A stretch of 17,081 nt of DNA from contig JAFAUV010000062.1 in NCBI GenBank assembly GCA_019243075.1, positions 1 through 17,081 of the forward strand. The letters run 5' to 3'. This document shows positions 14,262-17,081 of this stretch, in pieces (position 1 is the first letter of the stretch; each line of letters begins with the position of its first letter). Below the pieces are notes generated by a model. That model was given only the letters and a program-made list of their open reading frames with translations, had not been told where the DNA came from and made no database searches. The position numbers were made by a program, and so were the translations under genes. The stretch comes from Bradyrhizobium sp. (lineage in GTDB: Bacteria; Pseudomonadota; Alphaproteobacteria; Rhizobiales; Xanthobacteraceae).

Positions 14262-14846
14262 CTAGTTTCCCATCACGGGCACGCCGATCACGACCGGATG
14301 GAACGCGAAGGCAAGTGCGAGATAAGCGACGACGCCGACCGCGACCGCGATCAGATCGTTGCCGATGCCGCCGACGGGAATCGGCGGGCCGCCGGCGTCA
14401 CCGCGGCGTTTGAGCGAAATCCGGTCGAATACCGCCCACCCCAGGAACGAGCCGAACAGGATGATGCCGCCGAGATCGCCATTGGCGAGCAGATGCCCGA
14501 AGGCCCAGAGCTTCACGCCCGCCAGCATCGGATGTTTCAGCGTGGCGTAGATCCGCCCGCGGATATAGGCGGCGACCACCAGGATCACGGCCGGCAGCAT
14601 CAGCAGGATGTTGAGATGTTTCAGGGCGCGCGGCGGCGTCCAGACGTTGATCCACTCGTCCGCGCGGTAATGCGCAAAGCCCCAGACGATCAGCGCAAGT
14701 CCCACGAGCGATACCAGCGCATAGCCGATCTTGTAACCACCCTCGCCCATGGAAGCGATGAAGCGCGCGCGCAGCTCGCGCTGCGTCGTCAGCGTGTGGA
14801 CGCCTAGAAACAGCACGAGGCCCACAATCATCACGGACAGTCCCAC
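14262..14846 (-). CDS. NnrU family integral membrane protein
   Basis: The 194-residue protein is almost all membrane segments: roughly 1-17, 39-58, 73-93, ~105-118, 124-140 and 165-190. It matches the NnrU family, with the conserved HTLTTQRELRARF after the first segment, LKHPMLAGVKLWAFGHLLANGDL in the middle and FGSFLGWAVFDRISLKRR. NnrU was named from a Rhodobacter nitric-oxide-responsive denitrification locus, but many family members sit outside denitrification clusters, and a related family includes the 15-cis-zeta-carotene isomerase Z-ISO. No nitrogen-oxide gene is visible here, so the role is open. The start is GTG at 14846, chosen because GGAGGA stands 4 nt upstream. It is the first gene of the trio with panB and the acyl-CoA synthetase. 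Confidence 0.88.
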   Translation of the reverse strand: MGLSVMIVGLVLFLGVHTLTTQRELRARFIASMGEGGYKIGYALVSLVGLALIVWGFAHYRADEWINVWTPPRALKHLNILLMLPAVILVVAAYIRGRIYATLKHPMLAGVKLWAFGHLLANGDLGGIILFGSFLGWAVFDRISLKRRGDAGGPPIPVGGIGNDLIAVAVGVVAYLALAFAFHPVVIGVPVMGN

Positions 14847-14850
14847 GGCG

Positions 14851-14856
14851 TCCTCC
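14851..14856 (-). promoter_or_regulatory. Ribosome binding site fixing the GTG start of the NnrU-family gene
   Basis: On the minus strand GGAGGA lies 4 nt before the GTG at 14846. It is the best Shine-Dalgarno match near this gene and decides against the internal ATG at 14831. Confidence 0.65.
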
Positions 14857-14888
14857 TTGCCTGGCCACGCTTTGGCATCACGCTTTCA

Positions 14889-15025
14889 TCGTCATACGCG
14901 CGCCTTGATCCGCCTGCGGGCCGAACTCCCTTCGGCGCGGCGAGGGCCCGCATATCCATCGTCCGCCCAAGCGGACAAGCAGTTATTTTGAAGATGGATT
15001 GCCGGGTCAAGCCCGGCAATGACGA
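14889..15025 (-). repeat. Dispersed palindromic element, copy 2 (AGLDPAIH type)
   Basis: A ~137-bp element related to that at 3592-3716, inverted relative to it. The outer arms are TCGTCAT (14889-14895) and ATGACGA (15019-15025), with an inner TCCATC / GATGGA pair. The stretch 14993-15017 is an exact 25-base reverse complement of 3601-3625. Both copies also share CGCAGGCGGATCA near the other end. On the minus strand it reads VIAGLDPAIH in one frame. It starts 14 nt after the stop of the upstream TolA-like gene, so it may act as its terminator or 3' stabiliser. Confidence 0.85.
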
Positions 15026-15039
15026 AATATGCGGTCGAC

Positions 15040-15651
15040 CTAGGGCTTATCCTGCGCCTTGTTCAGCTCGCGGTTGTCGACATATCGGATCGCGATCGGG
15101 CGGCCCGCCAGCGCGCCGCCGAGTCCGTTGGTGAATTTCAAGGGGATGCAGGCGTCGAGCGAGGCGTTGATCGCCTTCAGGTAGGTCTCGCGGGTGTCGG
15201 CGGGAACGCCTGCGGTCGCGAACGTCATGCGCGGTGGGCCGATCATCTCGCCGGATCTCTTGAAGCTGAAGCGCACCGACATCTGCATGCCCTCGCGCGC
15301 GACATCCGCAGCCGGCGGCGACCAGCAGGAGCGAAGCTCGGCGAAGAGATCGCCGATGGTGTCGAGATCGTGATCCGGCCGCTTGTATTTTTCCTCATCG
15401 TCCTTGGCGGGAACGGTCTGGATGGTGAGCTGCAGGTTCTCGCCATAGGGATAGTCGATCTCGGGGATGCAAGGCCCGTGATTGAACACGCTGCAGTAAT
15501 AGGGCGTGCAGGGCCGGTGATCGAGCACGCTGCAGGGTTCGTGCGAGAACGGGATCGGATTGATCTGGCTGCGCCGCCGCGCATCGGCCTGGCTCATGAC
15601 CGCGGTGGCGAGCAGCAGGAGGCCGGCAATGAAAACGATGCGCCGCAGCAT
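15040..15651 (-). CDS. Secreted protein with cysteine-rich tandem repeat and TolA/TonB-C-like domain
   Basis: I do not recognise a named gene. The 203-residue product starts with a signal peptide (MLRRIVFIAG, hydrophobic core, cleavage after A24 in QADA/RR). Residues 40-64 hold two copies of a 13-residue unit: CSVLDHRPCTPYY and CSVFNHGPCIPE. Their Cys residues (40, 48, 53, 61) have identical spacing and could form disulfides. The coding DNA is also repeated, suggesting recent duplication. Residues ~98-190 resemble the C-terminal domain of TolA/TonB proteins: LFAELRSCW-SPP, MSVRFSFKRSGEMIGPPRM, then AINASLDACIPLKF, with C109 and C168 as a possible disulfide. There is no N-terminal membrane anchor or long helix as in TolA itself, so it is likely a free periplasmic protein. 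The ATG at 15651 is chosen over an upstream in-frame start at 15723 because it places the signal peptide first. Confidence 0.75.
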   Translation of the reverse strand: MLRRIVFIAGLLLLATAVMSQADARRRSQINPIPFSHEPCSVLDHRPCTPYYCSVFNHGPCIPEIDYPYGENLQLTIQTVPAKDDEEKYKRPDHDLDTIGDLFAELRSCWSPPAADVAREGMQMSVRFSFKRSGEMIGPPRMTFATAGVPADTRETYLKAINASLDACIPLKFTNGLGGALAGRPIAIRYVDNRELNKAQDKP

Positions 15652-15742
15652 GGGACGAGCCTCATAGTGCTGAACAGCAAAATGAACTCTCGGGCCGGCA
15701 TCATCAAGGCCGCCGCCATTCACAACCGCGCGCTTTGGGCAC

Positions 15743-17081
15743 CTAAGCCCGTTTCTTCACGTCCTTGACGTTGGAGAAGACGATGCCCTCGGCGCGCTCC
15801 CTGGTGTAGCCGAGATAGAACTCGTTCTTGGCCATGAACACGGGATCGCCGTCGACGTCGTCGGCGATGCCAGAGCCGTTGGCGGCGATGAAGGCTTCCA
15901 GCTTCTTCTTGTCGTCGGAGGAAACCCAGCGTGCCAGCGCGAACTCGCTGACCTCGAACTCGACGGGCAGGGAATATTCGGCATCAAGCCGCGCCTTCAG
16001 CACGTCGAGCTGCAGCGGGCCGACAACGCCGACCAAGGCGGGCGCGCCGTCACGCGGGCGGAATACCTGCACGACGCCTTCCTCCGACATCTGCTGCAAG
16101 GCTTCCTTCAGCTTCTTCGCCTTCATCGCGTCGGTGAGCCGCACGCGGCGGACGATTTCCGGGGCGAAGCTCGGCACGCCGACAAAGGTGAGGTCCTCGC
16201 CTTCGGTCAGCGTGTCGCCGATGCGCAGCGAGCCGTGATTGGGAATGCCGACGACGTCACCGGCGTAGGCCTCATCCGCCACCGAGCGATCCTGGGCGAA
16301 GAAGAATTGCGGGCTCGCCAGCGGCATGCTCTTGCCGGTGCGCACCAGCTTGGCCTTCATGCCGCGCGCGAGCTTTCCGGAGCACAGCCGGGCAAAGGCG
16401 ATGCGGTCGCGGTGGTTCGGATCCATGTTGGCCTGGATCTTGAACACGAAGGCGCTCATGCGCGGCTCGGCCGCCTCGACCTTTCGCAGGTCGGAATCCT
16501 GCGCGCGCGGCGCCGGCGCGAATTTGCCGAGCCCCTCCAGCAGGTCGCCGACGCCGAAATTGCGCAGCGCGCTGCCGAAATAGACCGGCGTCAGATGGCC
16601 TTCGCGGAATGAATCCAGCTCGAACGGCTTGCAGGCCTCGCGCACGAGCTCCAGTTCGTCCTTGATCGCGCCGACGTCGAGATTGGCGTTGCGGGCACCG
16701 AGTTCGGCAATGTCGATCTGCTCGGCCTCGCCTGTCTTGGCGCCGCCGCCCTCGAGCAGGCGCACGCCGCCATTGACGATGTCGTAGGTGCCCATGAAGT
16801 CGCGGCCGCGGCCGACCGGCCAGGTCATCGGCGTGGTGTCGAGCGCCAGCGTCTTCTCGATCTCGTCCAACAGCTCAAAGGTATCGCGGCTCTCGCGGTC
16901 CATCTTGTTGATGAAGGTGATGATCGGGATATCGCGCAGGCGGCAGACTTCGAACAGTTTTCGCGTCCGCGCCTCGATGCCCTTGGCGGCGTCGATCACC
17001 ATCACGGCGGAATCGACCGCGGTCAGCGTGCGATAGGTGTCCTCCGAAAAGTCCTCGTGGCCCGGCGTGTCTAGCAGGTTG
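15743..17081 (-). CDS. prfC: Peptide chain release factor 3 (RF3), N-terminal end outside window
   Basis: RF3 is a translational GTPase that recycles RF1/RF2 from the ribosome after termination. The frame stays open to the window edge; 445 residues are visible, so roughly the first 80-90 of ~530, including the P-loop, are missing. The G3 motif DTPGHEDFSEDTYRTLTAVD is at the edge, followed by VMVIDAAKGIEARTRKLFEVCRLRD and the G4 motif NKMDR. The Glu/Asp-rich linker, domain II (FKIQANMDPNHRDRIAFARL, an RF3 signature) and domain III (FRPRDGAPALVGVVGPLQLDVL) follow in order, which separates it from EF-G. It ends at TAG, 91 nt before the start of the secreted TolA-like gene; nothing recognisable lies in that gap. 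Confidence 0.97.
   Translation of the reverse strand, partial: NLLDTPGHEDFSEDTYRTLTAVDSAVMVIDAAKGIEARTRKLFEVCRLRDIPIITFINKMDRESRDTFELLDEIEKTLALDTTPMTWPVGRGRDFMGTYDIVNGGVRLLEGGGAKTGEAEQIDIAELGARNANLDVGAIKDELELVREACKPFELDSFREGHLTPVYFGSALRNFGVGDLLEGLGKFAPAPRAQDSDLRKVEAAEPRMSAFVFKIQANMDPNHRDRIAFARLCSGKLARGMKAKLVRTGKSMPLASPQFFFAQDRSVADEAYAGDVVGIPNHGSLRIGDTLTEGEDLTFVGVPSFAPEIVRRVRLTDAMKAKKLKEALQQMSEEGVVQVFRPRDGAPALVGVVGPLQLDVLKARLDAEYSLPVEFEVSEFALARWVSSDDKKKLEAFIAANGSGIADDVDGDPVFMAKNEFYLGYTRERAEGIVFSNVKDVKKRA

Noticed and set aside
14262..14846. Role in denitrification for the NnrU-family gene
   Set aside because: No nir, nor or nnr gene is visible and the gene is in an operon with panB; the name reflects family history only.

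Overview
The window reads as chromosomal core DNA of a high-GC alphaproteobacterium, most probably the Bradyrhizobium/Rhodopseudomonas/Afipia group (Nitrobacteraceae). I infer this from the protein sequences, from the order radA-cvpA-purF-SDR, and from two kinds of intergenic palindromic repeat whose accidental translations (AGLDPAIH and GKAKRAHH peptides) I recall from those genomes. No tRNA, rRNA, CRISPR array, phage gene or transposase is visible. No gap between genes exceeds about 210 bases.

Layout: every gene from 1 to 7208 is on the plus strand and every gene from 7347 to the end is on the minus strand. They converge on one repeat at 7241-7327. Plus strand: radA (3' part; recombination and branch migration), cvpA (membrane protein), purF (first committed step of purine synthesis), a short-chain dehydrogenase, an exported NHL beta-propeller protein, and an orphan branched-chain-amino-acid-type ABC substrate-binding protein. 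Minus strand, in transcription order: prfC (3' part; release factor 3), a secreted TolA/TonB-C-like protein with a cysteine-rich tandem repeat, a tight trio NnrU-family membrane protein/panB/AMP-dependent acyl-CoA synthetase, then a YfgM-like TPR protein/short proline-alanine-rich lipoprotein/der/TetA-like MFS exporter, and finally a short clpS.

How the genes work together: the trio at 11830-14846 is spaced 3 and 11 nt apart, so it is almost certainly one transcript; it puts ketopantoate formation (pantothenate and CoA supply) next to a CoA-consuming ligase. The cluster at 7659-11659 resembles the gammaproteobacterial yfgM-bamB-der neighbourhood (translocon and outer-membrane assembly, ribosome assembly), but a 207-residue lipoprotein with no propeller sits in the bamB slot, and an MFS exporter is coupled to der by an ATGA overlap.

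I found no clear new defence or mobile system. The points most worth following are the lipoprotein in the bamB position, the cysteine-repeat TolA-like protein, the ClpS without an N-terminal extension, the SDR with a displaced catalytic serine, and the palindromic elements placed just after stop codons.
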